Below are positions 9,207 through 18,259 of a DNA stretch of 64,000 nucleotides, in pieces. Where the stretch lies: the NCBI GenBank assembly GCA_030068145.1, contig JAPJBO010000140.1, positions 124,001 through 188,000 on the forward strand. Reading direction: 5' to 3'. Position 1 is the first letter of the stretch; each line of letters starts with the position of its first letter. Made by a program: the position numbers and the translations under genes. Origin of the DNA: Diplonema papillatum. Taxonomy: Eukaryota; Euglenozoa; Diplonemea; Diplonemida; Diplonemidae. A model generated the notes under the pieces. The model saw nothing but the letters and a program-made list of their open reading frames with translations. It was not told the DNA's origin and made no database searches.

Positions 9207-10848
9207 AATGTCGACAGCATCGTCCAGAGGGTCTTCCCCCTCTGGTTGGCGGCGAGCCTTCGTATTCCCGGGGGGGCAGGGACGTCGACCCCGGTGTGGA
9301 CCTCGAAGTCCACTGCCAGCTCAACGCACGACACCTCGCCTGCGTTCGTCCACCTCAGTGCCGACAGCCAGCCCTTGAGCGCCCGCATCGCACGGCCGCC
9401 GTACGGCCATCTCGGCGGCTCATCCGGAAGGCGGTCGAAGTTGAACACGTGTTGCACCGCCGGCAGCGGCGCAGCTGCGTGCCAGGGGTGCATCGGTTGC
9501 ACCGCGGAGAGGCGGCGTCGCTCCGCCTCCACGCGTGCAGTGTACACCGCCGCCATGAGGCGGTGAAGGGCCGCGACCTCCACCCGCATTCCTTCGACAA
9601 TAACCCCATGCACACGCGTGCAAGGCGGCCACCTCGCCCGGTCCGCCCGCAGGAGTTCGGCGAAGCAAGGACGGCCGCGGATCTCGTCGTAGGCGGGGCA
9701 CTCCCACCACAGGTGATCCGCTGTGTCCTGGACGCCCCGGTCGCAGTCCCTGCAGCCGCGGTCCAGCGGCGGACGCTGAGGTTCCGAAGAGGAGGACTCG
9801 GAGGCGTGCTCGTCAAAGCTGCCTGTCGTATCAGAGGCGGTCGACGACACGGACGCCGAGGAGCTCGGCGACCCGTCCGACCCGGCCGCCCCTCCGTTCG
9901 CACGCGCATTCCGTCCCCACCGCGCTGCGAGAAACACTCCCCCGGACAGGATCACCGCCAGTGCACGTTTCTCGCCAGCGTCAGCCGTCGCCAGGCGCAG
10001 CTCGTTCGTACGCCTGCAGTCCACCCCTGCCTGCACACCGTCGTAAGACGGTCGTTGCCTCGCAAGCTGCGTCCAGGTAGTCTGCCGTAGCCGCGCCCGG
10101 ATGGCGTGGTGCCTCTCGCCCCTCTCCATGTCGAGAAGCCGGCGGCCCTCGAGCGCCGCGGTCGCAAAATCGCGACCTTCGAAACCGATGCCCGCGACCG
10201 TGAAACCGTCAGAGATGGCGATCCCGACAGGTCCTAGGCGCGCCTCCGGCAACAACACACCGTGCCGGCTGTAAAGCCGGGCGATGTTCAGCATGCGGGC
10301 ATACACGCGGGGGAGCCTCTCGCACGCGTCGAAGAACGAGCACAGAATCCTGTACGGCCGAGCAATAACCGGATCAAGCCGGTGACCCTTCGCCAGGATC
10401 GACAGCACCGCCGTCACGCTTCTCGACGGCTGCCTGCTCCCAAAAGCGCCCCTTACGACCCGCGTCCGGAACCCCTTCAGGCGCGTCTGCGTGTACGTCT
10501 CGTAGGAGCACCCCGCAAGGACACTGCTGAGAACGTTCGAACTCGTCACCTCGCAGCGGACATCGAACGGAAGCTTCGAGGTACTCAGCCTGTCAATCAG
10601 ACCGTCATGTGCGCTCAGACGCGCATCGTTGGCCCGACTCGCTCGGACGCTCTCCACACTCGTTCGCACCCCGAGGATCTTCGCAGACGTCGCCGTCACT
10701 ATGGCCTCGCCGCCCACCTTCACCGCGCTGGCGTACGGTCGCCGCCTGCGCTGCTGCGTCGAGCCCGCACGGATACCCATTGCCACGGTTTTCGACATGT
10801 TGAGGCACATCCCGGTCAGGGCACAGAACCGCGCGACGATGTCGACAA
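8341..10848 (-). mobile_element. 5'-truncated non-LTR (LINE-type) retrotransposon, copy A
   Basis: A strongly GC-rich block inserted antisense to the M16-like gene. It encodes the part of a reverse-transcriptase polyprotein after the YADD box, then a CCHC finger, then a Cys/His-rich tail. Homology to reverse transcriptase stops abruptly near 10848, in the palm region (DIVARFCALTGMCLNMSK). That is the expected 5' truncation of target-primed reverse transcription. No poly(A) or clear target duplication was seen at the 3' side near 8340, so both borders are approximate. A second decayed copy of the 3' portion lies at about 58270-59250 on the same strand. Confidence 0.8.
9146..10848 (-). pseudogene. 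reverse transcriptase, C-terminal half
   Basis: An open frame of more than 550 residues read from the 5'-truncation point to a stop at 9146; there is no native start. It opens with the region that follows the RT active site (FCALTGMCLNMSKT). A long helical 'thumb/connection' segment and an alanine-rich linker follow. Next is a CCHC-type finger, CRDCDRG...DHLWWEC (C-x2-C-x9-H-x4-C), typical of the C-terminus of many non-LTR elements. A segment ELAVDFEVHTGVDVP follows, and the frame ends by overlapping the Cys/His-rich frame at 8322-9206 by about 60 bases. The active-site YADD, the N-terminal RT part and any endonuclease are lost, so this copy cannot be autonomous. Confidence 0.8.
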
Positions 10849-10859
10849 ATAATCGGAAA

Positions 10860-11510
10860 GGAAAATAGTTTGAGAAGTCCTACAGGGGGGACGAGGACAA
10901 TTGAGCACAAAGACGAGCGGCGTATAAAGAAAGAATCCTCCAAAGTTGCAAGTGAAGCTGAACTTCCAGCTGCCTATTGTGCAGAAAGCATTATATGCAA
11001 CAGTGATATTGTAGTTGACGCCTGTAGGACTGTATCTTCACCCACCTGCTGATCCCGCAGGCGTCACTTTCTTCTTCTCCCTTTTGAGAGAACCGCGACA
11101 GAGATAAGATGAGTTTCCTTTTAGTCTCCTGCTTGTCTTCCCCAAGCAACTTGCTCGCAAGCAACGTTCGACCCCAAAACAGTAAATTCCCCCACCCATC
11201 CACCCACCTGCACATCACATTGAAGAAGGAGCCGCAGCTGTATCCAAATAGGGTCAGCGTCTGTGGTTTCCGCGCCATACGAGCAAAGCAGCACTTCGGG
11301 TCGCTTTGCCTGCACACTGGCTCTGGGTGCACTTGCCCGGTGGCGGGGGCGGGGGGGGGGTGCGCAGGGATTTTCCTACACAGGGGAAATTTTTTTTTTT
11401 CCCCAAAAAAAAAAAAAAAAACAAAAAGTGGCCCGGGGAAAAAAAAATTTTCCCCGGCAAAAGTCGTTTTTCCCTGTGGGTTGGCTAGTCCACTGCACGA
11501 ACGACACAGG
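10860..11510. other. intergenic, low-complexity
   Basis: No gene recognised. A/T/G/C homopolymer blocks around 11340-11460 (including A-runs next to complementary T-runs and CCCCGG/CCGGGG) would form imperfect hairpins. Nothing here continues the M16 reading frame beyond the retrotransposon. Confidence 0.4.
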
Positions 11511-11524
11511 GACAAACGGCCGGG

Positions 11525-11803
11525 GAAGGGTGGTCGTCTTTTGGTGGGGCTTGGCCTGCTCTCCAAAAAGTGTGTGTAAAGCTTCTGGGACAAATTGTAA
11601 ACGTCGCTCCATGTGAGCGAGGGTGGTCCGCCTACAGTGAAGTCCTCACTAAAAAGAGGTTCAAACTGAAGGACGAGAAGGCACACCAACTCGCCCGTTT
11701 GAAGTACAACACACGGAACTGGACGACTACCCAGGCCGTGCTGTCACACTTTTCCGCAATCAAAGTAGGCGAAGAGGACGATGAAGAGCCAGGAGAGGAG
11801 TAG
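11525..11803 (+). pseudogene. hAT transposase C-terminal dimerisation-domain remnant
   Basis: The frame at 11570-11803 reads KLLGQIVNVAPCERGWSAYS, then VLTKKRFKLKDEKAHQLARL, KYNTRNW and an acidic tail EEDDEEPGEE with a stop. The C-ERxWS-x-hTKKRxxL-x6-L-xxx-hN-R pattern is the well-established hAT C-terminal dimerisation region. In a neighbouring frame just upstream (about 11535-11570) FWWGLACSPKS resembles the W-W motif that precedes it, which implies a frameshift. The catalytic part of the transposase is not recognisable, so this is a fossil. It could be related to the hAT-type MITE at 3519-3822, but this is unproven. Confidence 0.75.
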
Positions 11804-12486
11804 TCGCAAACGACTCACTCGCAATATATTTATATAGTGTAAGAGTTTGATGGGGTTACTGCGTGGCCATCGCTTTTCTGGCGGGTTCAACATTGCCCCG
11901 GCATACGTGTGCCCTTCTCACCTCCTGATGCTGATTGCACTCCCTCTTTGTCTTACGCCGCCGAAAAACCCCGGTCTTGTAGCCTGTGGCGCGGCGGTGC
12001 TCCCGCTGTCCTGAACGACCGTATCTGTATAGCCTATTATTGGAAGCGGATGTGCTTTCCCGATCGTCTTCAGCGCGTTGGCCAACGGCCTCGCATAACA
12101 GAGCATCGTTGCTACAACAGCCATTGGTATAAAGAGCTGCAGACCTCAAAGTCATCACAACCGGATGCGTGTGGTTGCGTCTGCTCCACGCGGTCGCAAC
12201 TCTTATGCTTCTTTCCTCCCTCTTTTTCGGAGCCACCTTGTCCATGGTTTCCCACTGGATTGCGGAGTCCGCCGTTCGACACACATTTCCGGTCGGGCCT
12301 TCAGCCAGTATACAAGTGGCATACCAGCCGTTTCTTTTGAAAAGAAACGGCGTTTCCATCCACCGCCAAAAAGAAGGAAACGGAAACGGAAACGGAAATG
12401 GAAACGTTTCCAACGTTTCCATCCTACATAGCCGGGCCCCCCACCAGACTCACACCGCAGTCCTGTCTGCAGACACTCAGGTTCCA
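11804..12486. other. intergenic with palindromes
   Basis: No gene recognised. It contains the 23-base palindrome and GGAAAC array described separately. The remainder has only short open frames without motifs. Confidence 0.4.
12328..12423. repeat. palindrome plus GGAAAC array
   Basis: A 23-base perfect palindrome (arms CCGTTTCTTTT and complement, central G) at 12328-12350. It is followed by repeated GGAAAC/GGAAAT units from 12376 that end in the palindrome GGAAACGTTTCC and a further GTTTCC. The block lies about 240-330 bases upstream of the propeller gene's ATG. It could be regulatory or simple slippage. Confidence 0.8.
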
Positions 12487-12600
12487 CGCTGATGATGGTC
12501 CGCCTTATGTGTCCGTGGCTTAAAGGACCGAAACACGGCGCAGACGGGACCAGTGCGGTGTTGAGCACATACCCATTCCAAGCACGTTCTTGCAATCCCC
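12487..12600 (+). repeat. repeat flanking the propeller gene, upstream copy
   Basis: Contains ATGGTCCGCCTTATG, GGCTTAAAGGACCGAAA, CAGACGGGA and GGTGTTGAGCACA, then a CAAGCACGTTC end. A diverged copy with the same order and orientation lies at 14606-14700, just after the propeller gene's stop. A third is at about 21355-21450. The copy here ends about 55 bases before the ATG at 12656, so it overlaps the expected promoter or 5' leader. Confidence 0.65.
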
Positions 12601-12655
12601 CCATTCCAGTAGGGTACTTCGCGTAACGCGACGAAGGAAACGAAAAAAAAACGCA

Positions 12656-14475
12656 ATGGTGTGGTACCTTTGGCCGGCTGTGGCAGCCGGCCTTGTGGCG
12701 ATGGCCGTGATGAATGTCGTGTCGCTGCCGTTGCCGTACTCGGGATCGGCGCAGGCAGTCCCCCGCGAGAGGCTCGAGAACATGCCGGCATTCCCGGCGG
12801 ACTTCGAGACAGGCCCCGTGCGGCGGAACAACTTCTTGAACTCTTCGACCGTCACGCGGCTGTTCGAAGGCAAGGTGCAGGGCAGCGAAGGGATCAGCTC
12901 GCCCGACGGCGGCAGCACGCTGTTCCTCCTCGACAAATTCGGCTGGCTGCACGAAGCGGTGAAGAAGCCTGGGTCTGGCGACTTTACGCTGCGGGAGCGA
13001 ATCGCGTACACGGGCCCCGGCAGGCCTTTGGGCTTCAAGGCCGTGTCCGCGAATAGGATCATTGTCTGCGACTGCCTCAAAGGTGTCTTGCTTACTTCAT
13101 CCTTTTTTGTAGGCAACAACGTGGGACCTGGGGATGGGCGTAACGAGGTCGCAACAAATGAACACCAAAAGACTTTTGCTTGCGCCCGTCTACTTGTTCG
13201 GAACACAATCGGCCCCCACGTTCTCAGTTTCGTGTATTCCATCTCAATCCATGTGAGTTTGCCTCTTCTGTTGGCTCTCAGGCCCCTACTTCTTGTCAGT
13301 GACAGCAGCTCGTGAGAACCCTCTCATCTTTACGAGAATGTTGCGAGAGGTGGATCCAAGAGAGACTGGCCGTCAAGACGCCACGTGCATGTAGCGGACA
13401 GAGAAAACACCTACTGTGCATACCTGTGCACATTTCTGGCCGTTCTACTGCGCTCCGAGCAGTTTCCACCTGTGGATTATGCAAGTCTCAGGTGGAGGGG
13501 TTGCCGAAGGCTACCCGGAGACGATGAATTACAAACTTAAAACAGGGCTGTTGGAAGTAACCCTCGACGAGTTGCGCAGTGAGCCGGCCCGGATCGAAGT
13601 CCTCGGCAACCTGGTGCACGAAGACGGGACGGCTATCGACTATGCCAACGCCCTCGACGTCGACGAGGCGACAGGCGACGTCTTCTTCACGTCGAGCGCC
13701 ACCCACCCTGTCTTGCTTGGCGCTGACGGCTACTATGACACCCTGGCTGCCTGCTTCATGGTAATGCTCAACGGAGCCGCAGAAGGCCGTTTGCTGAGAT
13801 ACTCGCGCGCTACACGAAAGGTGTCGGTCGTGACGTCTGGCTTCTGGTGTGCACACGTTTCAAGGGGCGAAAACTCGCGTCGTCATACCGTGTTCACATT
13901 TGCCATTGAAACACATGTTTTCGAGAAAGAAGGACTGCTCTATTTTACCACAAAGTCCACAAAAAGTGCGTGTGGAAGGGACGCGTTGCATTCTTGCTTG
14001 CAGTTAGTGACACATCTTTGCCCACAGGTTCCCAAATGGAGTTGCGCTGGCAGCGGATGGCAAGCATGTGTTGGTCGTTGAAACGACGCGTTCTAGGGTC
14101 GTTCGCGTCAACATCGCTACCGGGGCTCAGAGCGACTTCATCACGGGTATTCCGGCGTATCCGGACGGAATCGAGAAAGCAGCCGATGGCAGCGGGTACT
14201 ACGTGGCCCTCGTAGCGCCTCTTTCGCCGCTGATGACGTATTATCCCCCAGCTGTCGTTCGCACGGTGCTCGCCAACTTCATCCCGTCCGTCAAGCTCCT
14301 CGCGCGCCCCCTCGGCGCTGTGATCAAGGTTTCTCCTACAGGTGACGTCGTCGAAACGCTGATGAGCGAATCCGGCGACACCGTCTCTTCCATCTCCTCC
14401 GTACTCGACACCACCAGTCGCCTCTACTTCGGCAACCTCAACGGTGACTACATAAGTTACTACTCGCGGCCGTGA
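12656..14475 (+). CDS. strictosidine-synthase/APMAP-like beta-propeller protein, three exons
   Basis: Proposed exons are 12656-13082, 13546-13846 and 14028-14475, giving 391 residues. Both introns obey GT-AG (GTGTCT...AACAG, 463 bp; GTGTGC...CCACAG, 181 bp), and the joints restore family sequence: CDCLKG|LLEVTLDE and VTSGFW|FPNGVALAADG. An alternative first acceptor at 13491 would add 18 residues but breaks the DxxKGLLxV match. Residues 4-22 are a hydrophobic signal or anchor. The rest is a six-bladed propeller of the strictosidine-synthase-like family: SEGISSPDGGSTLFL, YANALDVDEATGDVFFTSS, GIPAYPDGIEKAADGSGYYV. Most members are not strictosidine synthases and act as esterase-like or unknown secretory-pathway proteins. 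The alkaloid-forming activity should not be assumed. Copies of one repeat bracket the gene. Confidence 0.85.
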
Positions 14476-14605
14476 GGTTTGCTGTCGACACTTGCTAGCG
14501 GCCATTACATGAATGGCAGACAACCCAAGACAACACCCCCGGGCAGTGATGAGCTACGAACAGCCGGCTGACAAGGCAGACTCATATCGCTGCCCTGTAA
14601 CGATA

Positions 14606-14700
14606 TGGTCCGTCTAATATGACCGGCTTAAAGGATCGAAAATGAGGTGCAGATACGAGGACATGGTGGCGTGCAGCACCATTCCCAGACGAATTCCTGG
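14606..14700 (+). repeat. repeat flanking the propeller gene, downstream copy
   Basis: Begins ATATGGTCCGTCTAATATGA and continues GGCTTAAAGGATCGAAAATG. It parallels 12493-12540 upstream of the same gene, in the same orientation, and starts about 130 bases after the stop codon. Similarity decays beyond about 14700. Confidence 0.6.
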
Positions 14701-16738
14701 TCTGTAGTACAACATGGCGCTGGAACAGGATCTAGCTACTGTAACAAGGCGGCGATCCCCCGCGAGGCGAGCTCACCCGCCGGCTCGAGCATCCCAGCGC
14801 GCCTCCGGAGCGACTTATACCCGCCGTAGCAGTACGAGAAGTGAGGAAACCGGAAGCTCCCCGAAGAGATGTCCTGCGCTCTCTAACTCGTCTCTCTCTC
14901 TCACTCCAGCTGTTTTTGGTCCCTCTCTTTTTTTGCAGGCGGTGCTTACATACAAGTCCCTTTTTGAAAACGTTTCTCGACCGCAGGAGCTTTCCCTGTC
15001 CCCTGTGTTGCCTTCTTCCTTTTTCATCAATGTGTCCTGCACGTCACCCCATGCGCGTTAAAACGGGCCAAGCAGATGAGAACATGTGTTTCACAGGCTG
15101 AAAGACTGTTCGCAACGCGCGCGGCGTGGTTGCGCGACCAGAGCAGCGTCTGGTGTTGTAGCATTCGAAAAAACGAGCGCTATGCTTTCGTGGACTCAAA
15201 GGAGCGATCAGCAGGGTCCGGCCCTCTTTGAGTCCACTCGGCACTAGAGTCTGCTTACGCATGTCACGCGCCTACGCGGCTGTTTTGACCTCCAGTGCTC
15301 CTATATCTCGGCCGGGGCTCTTGAGAAGAGTATCGGAGACACCAACTACGTCACCGCGCTGGAGGAAGGCGGAACACTCATTACAACAGTTAAGATGGAC
15401 TCAGCTTTCATTTGAGTCGTAAACCTGGAGCAACCTCGTTCGATACGCTCCCGTGACGGCAGACTTTTGACTCACTGAACTGGAAACGAGGACCAGTCTG
15501 CTGAACAAAACCGACAACAACAAGATTCTGGTACCTCCGTGCGCCCTCCACACAATCGAGTTCGTGATTAGTCGCCGCCTCAGGACTGCGTAAGGGTTCT
15601 CGCCGATACTCCGTACTCGTGCAGCGAACCCCGCAAACGCGAGCAGGAGAAGCCCATGGGCGTTCTCTCACGAAGGTCGGGCGGGTGTACTGTTCGATCC
15701 CCTTGTGCAAACTTAAACACACAGGCCGTTCCAAGGTTGCACTTTGCGAATCCTCAAACACTACAGCAAAGAGCAGCGAGTTCATACACGGAAAAGGAGT
15801 CTTCACGCACATACACACAAGAGCACCCACCTCCCCTCAGTTTCTCGTGTTTGTCTGTCTCTCGTTTGCCTCTCGTAGTGTTTTCTTTCCCGTTTTCTTG
15901 TTTTAAACCGAACTTTTGTGTTGTGTTGTTCGCAGTACCACCTGTGTTGAGTGGTTCAGCTCCGGCCTCTTGCTGGTGTTCACGCTTCAAATTCAGAGGC
16001 ACCAAGGGGAGGCAGAAGCAAAATTAAGGTCGTGACAGAAGAGTTCAGCGAGTAGCTAGAAGCCCCCCGTTGGGGTTTTCGAAGTACTTGAGCTTTTTCT
16101 CTTCGGTTTCTTCTTTTTTGTCACACCTTTTCTTATTTCTTTTGAATTCGTACAACCTTTTTTTTTTTTTTCTCCAGAGTCTTTCCCTTTGTTTTTTTTT
16201 ATTCACGCATTTCCCGCGCGCCCCTCCCTCTTTTTATACCCGCTCACGTCTGCGGCTCGTCGGTCCTTTTTTGTGCCGCACACAGCTCTCGCAACGTTCT
16301 GCGCCTCCGTTTCCACTTGATCCTCTGCGAATCTGTAAGAAAGCTTCTTTCTTCTCTTTCGCTTCACCTTCTCATGTTTAGTCCGAAAGCGAAACTCGAC
16401 ACGCGCTAAAAAAAATTCAAAACTTGCACCGCCGGATAGCTTCGATTGTCTGCAGCTAAACCAACCTTCACCAACAGAAACCAGGAGCCCACAACCGAAC
16501 GTTGTTTTCGCTTCCGTCTTTCTCCCCAAAACTCTTCAGCAGTCGTCGGCCCGCGGGATCATATTGTTGGTACAAAGTTAGTCTATTTTTTTTTAGCGCG
16601 TCTTTTCTCCACGTCCTCTATTTTGCTCCACCGCATCTGCACCCCCTTTTTCTAACTCTTCCCTCTTCCTCCTCCCCGTCTCCGCCGCGCTTCCAGTTGT
16701 CAGCCCGGTTCCGGTCGGAAGCACTGGCGCGCCGTACC
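14701..16738. other. intergenic / 5' region of PI4K-like gene 2
   Basis: It holds a dispersed repeat at 14810-14905. From about 15830 it carries increasingly pyrimidine-rich plus-strand sequence, with T-runs at 16090-16200 and 16585-16620, leading to the ATG at 16739. A minus-strand open frame of 140 codons (15408-15830) has no recognisable motif. No other gene is seen. Confidence 0.4.
14810..14905 (+). repeat. dispersed repeat ending in (CT)n, copy 1
   Basis: Shares ACCCGCCGTAG, a GTGAGGAAACCGGA block, GAGATG...CCTGCGCTC and CTCTAACTCGTCTCTCTCTC with 57165-57356. A shorter version is at 25905-25990. All are in the same orientation, and each ends in a CT dinucleotide tract of different length (about 8 repeats here, about 53 at 57.3 kb). 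Confidence 0.6.
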
Positions 16739-18259
16739 ATGCTGGCCAACGCTACGTTTTTTGCGGAGGATGGCTGGCACAACTTGGGAAACGACCTGCC
16801 GGGGACTCCGCTGCTGAAGGCGTTGACGGTGCCGTCGCTGCCGTCGAATGCGTCGAGCTCGAGTCTGCTGATGAGCGAGCACAGCCGGAAGTCGGAAAGC
16901 TGCGGTGACCTGACGCTGTACCACCCCAACAAGCACGGGTGTGTCCCTTTGTCGAGCAACGCGTGCGTCGCGAGGATGCCTTACAACCTGCTGACCCCCG
17001 ACAGCTGCCTTGACGACGACTACATGTCGTCGACGGTTCCGACTCCGGAGATGAAGCACGGGCTCCCCTCCACGGGGGGCAACTGCGGCCTCCTGATTTC
17101 GCCGACGAAGGCGGTTGTCCAGCAGCAGGGCGGCTCGTGGGCTTCGGACCACCTCGAAGCCCAGAGCTCGCTCGGCTTCGGGAGCGAAGGGTCGTCCTTC
17201 GACGAGGACGCGGCGTTCTCGCTGCTGAGCGTGCCGTCCGGCGGCGGCGGGGGCATGCGCCGCAACGGCCACTCGCAGTCGATGGAAAACATCGTGGACC
17301 TCGTGTTCAACGCGAACGCCGCCGCGAAGGAGCGGATCACGCCGGAGCTGTCGGTCGAAGGGACCGGCGGCACGTACTTCGTCAAGAAGAGCGACGGCAA
17401 AAAAGTCGGCGTGTTCAAGCCGAGCGACGAAGAAGTGTCGACGGAGCACAACCCCCGCGGCTTCGAGAAGGAGTCGTTCAAAGAGTGCATACCCAAGGGC
17501 GAGTCGTGGAAGCGGGAGATCGCAGCCTACAGGCTCGACCACGGCCACTTCGCAGGAGTGCCGGAGACCTTCCAAATGGTGCTGCCCGCGGAGTTGTTCA
17601 GGAAGGAGGGCGCGCGGGACTCGGACTGCATCTACGACAAAGTCGGGTCCTTCCAGAAATACGTCGCGTTCGACGCCGAGGCGTGGGACGTGCTGCCGGC
17701 GCGGCTGCCGACGGAGGCGATCCAGCGCATCGCGATCCTCGACATCAGGCTCTGCAACGCGGACCGGCACGGGGGGAACATGCTCGTCATCAAACCGTCC
17801 CTGCTCAACAACCACACGGCCGACATCGTCCCGATTGATCACGGGTGCTGCATTCCCGTTGATTTAACGGAGCTTGAGTTCGAGTGGATGTGCTGGACGC
17901 AGAGCAAGCTCCCGCTTGACGACGAGTGCAAACGCTACATCGAAGCGTTGAACCCTGAGGATGACGCAAGGATCCTCGTGACCGAGCTTGGCATCGACCA
18001 GCGATGTGCGGACAACGTGCAGGCCGCCACGATGCTCCTGAAGAAGGCTGCGAGGCAGAACTTGACCGTGTACGACATCGGCTGCCTCATGCGCCGCCCC
18101 CGCGTGGACACCCCCTCCCAGCTCGAGATCCTCCTCTCCGAATGCCTCCAACCCCTCGACCTCGGCGGCAACATCGACTTCTCCATCATCGACCCTCTCA
18201 TGGACAACATCATCGAGTCCGCCGTCCGTTCAAAAGCCGAGACCGGCAGCGTCTGCTAG
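16739..18259 (+). CDS. PI4K type II/gamma-like phosphatidylinositol kinase, paralogue 2
   Basis: An intronless 506-residue protein if started at the ATG at 16739 (context TACCATGC). An upstream in-frame ATG at 16502 would add 79 residues translated from a pyrimidine-rich leader and is less likely. Residues 1-200 are serine- and glycine-rich and probably disordered. The kinase core follows: GGTYFVKKSDGKKVGVFKP with candidate ATP lysine 227, NPRGFEKESF, SWKREIAAYRLDHGHFAGVP, VGSFQKYV, AILDIRLCNADRHGGN with the catalytic loop at 342-347, and PIDHG with aspartate 367. FEWMCWTQSKLP follows. These are the hallmarks of the type II/plant gamma PI4-kinases. Like paralogue 1 it lacks ubiquitin-like repeats, but it keeps the NPRGF segment that paralogue 1 has lost, so it is probably closer to the ancestral form. 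The substrate is unproven. Confidence 0.88.
   Translation: MLANATFFAEDGWHNLGNDLPGTPLLKALTVPSLPSNASSSSLLMSEHSRKSESCGDLTLYHPNKHGCVPLSSNACVARMPYNLLTPDSCLDDDYMSSTVPTPEMKHGLPSTGGNCGLLISPTKAVVQQQGGSWASDHLEAQSSLGFGSEGSSFDEDAAFSLLSVPSGGGGGMRRNGHSQSMENIVDLVFNANAAAKERITPELSVEGTGGTYFVKKSDGKKVGVFKPSDEEVSTEHNPRGFEKESFKECIPKGESWKREIAAYRLDHGHFAGVPETFQMVLPAELFRKEGARDSDCIYDKVGSFQKYVAFDAEAWDVLPARLPTEAIQRIAILDIRLCNADRHGGNMLVIKPSLLNNHTADIVPIDHGCCIPVDLTELEFEWMCWTQSKLPLDDECKRYIEALNPEDDARILVTELGIDQRCADNVQAATMLLKKAARQNLTVYDIGCLMRRPRVDTPSQLEILLSECLQPLDLGGNIDFSIIDPLMDNIIESAVRSKAETGSVC

Noticed and set aside
8513..10090. 525-codon plus-strand frame antisense to the retrotransposon
   Set aside because: Arginine/proline/alanine-rich composition is what GC-rich antisense DNA gives; the minus strand carries the recognisable reverse-transcriptase sequence.
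12656..14475. Calling the propeller gene a true strictosidine synthase
   Set aside because: The family is broad and most members lack alkaloid synthesis; no evidence for the specific catalytic residues or pathway neighbours.
16700..17842. 380-codon minus-strand frame antisense to PI4K-like gene 2
   Set aside because: A shadow of GC-biased third positions in the real gene; no motif of its own.
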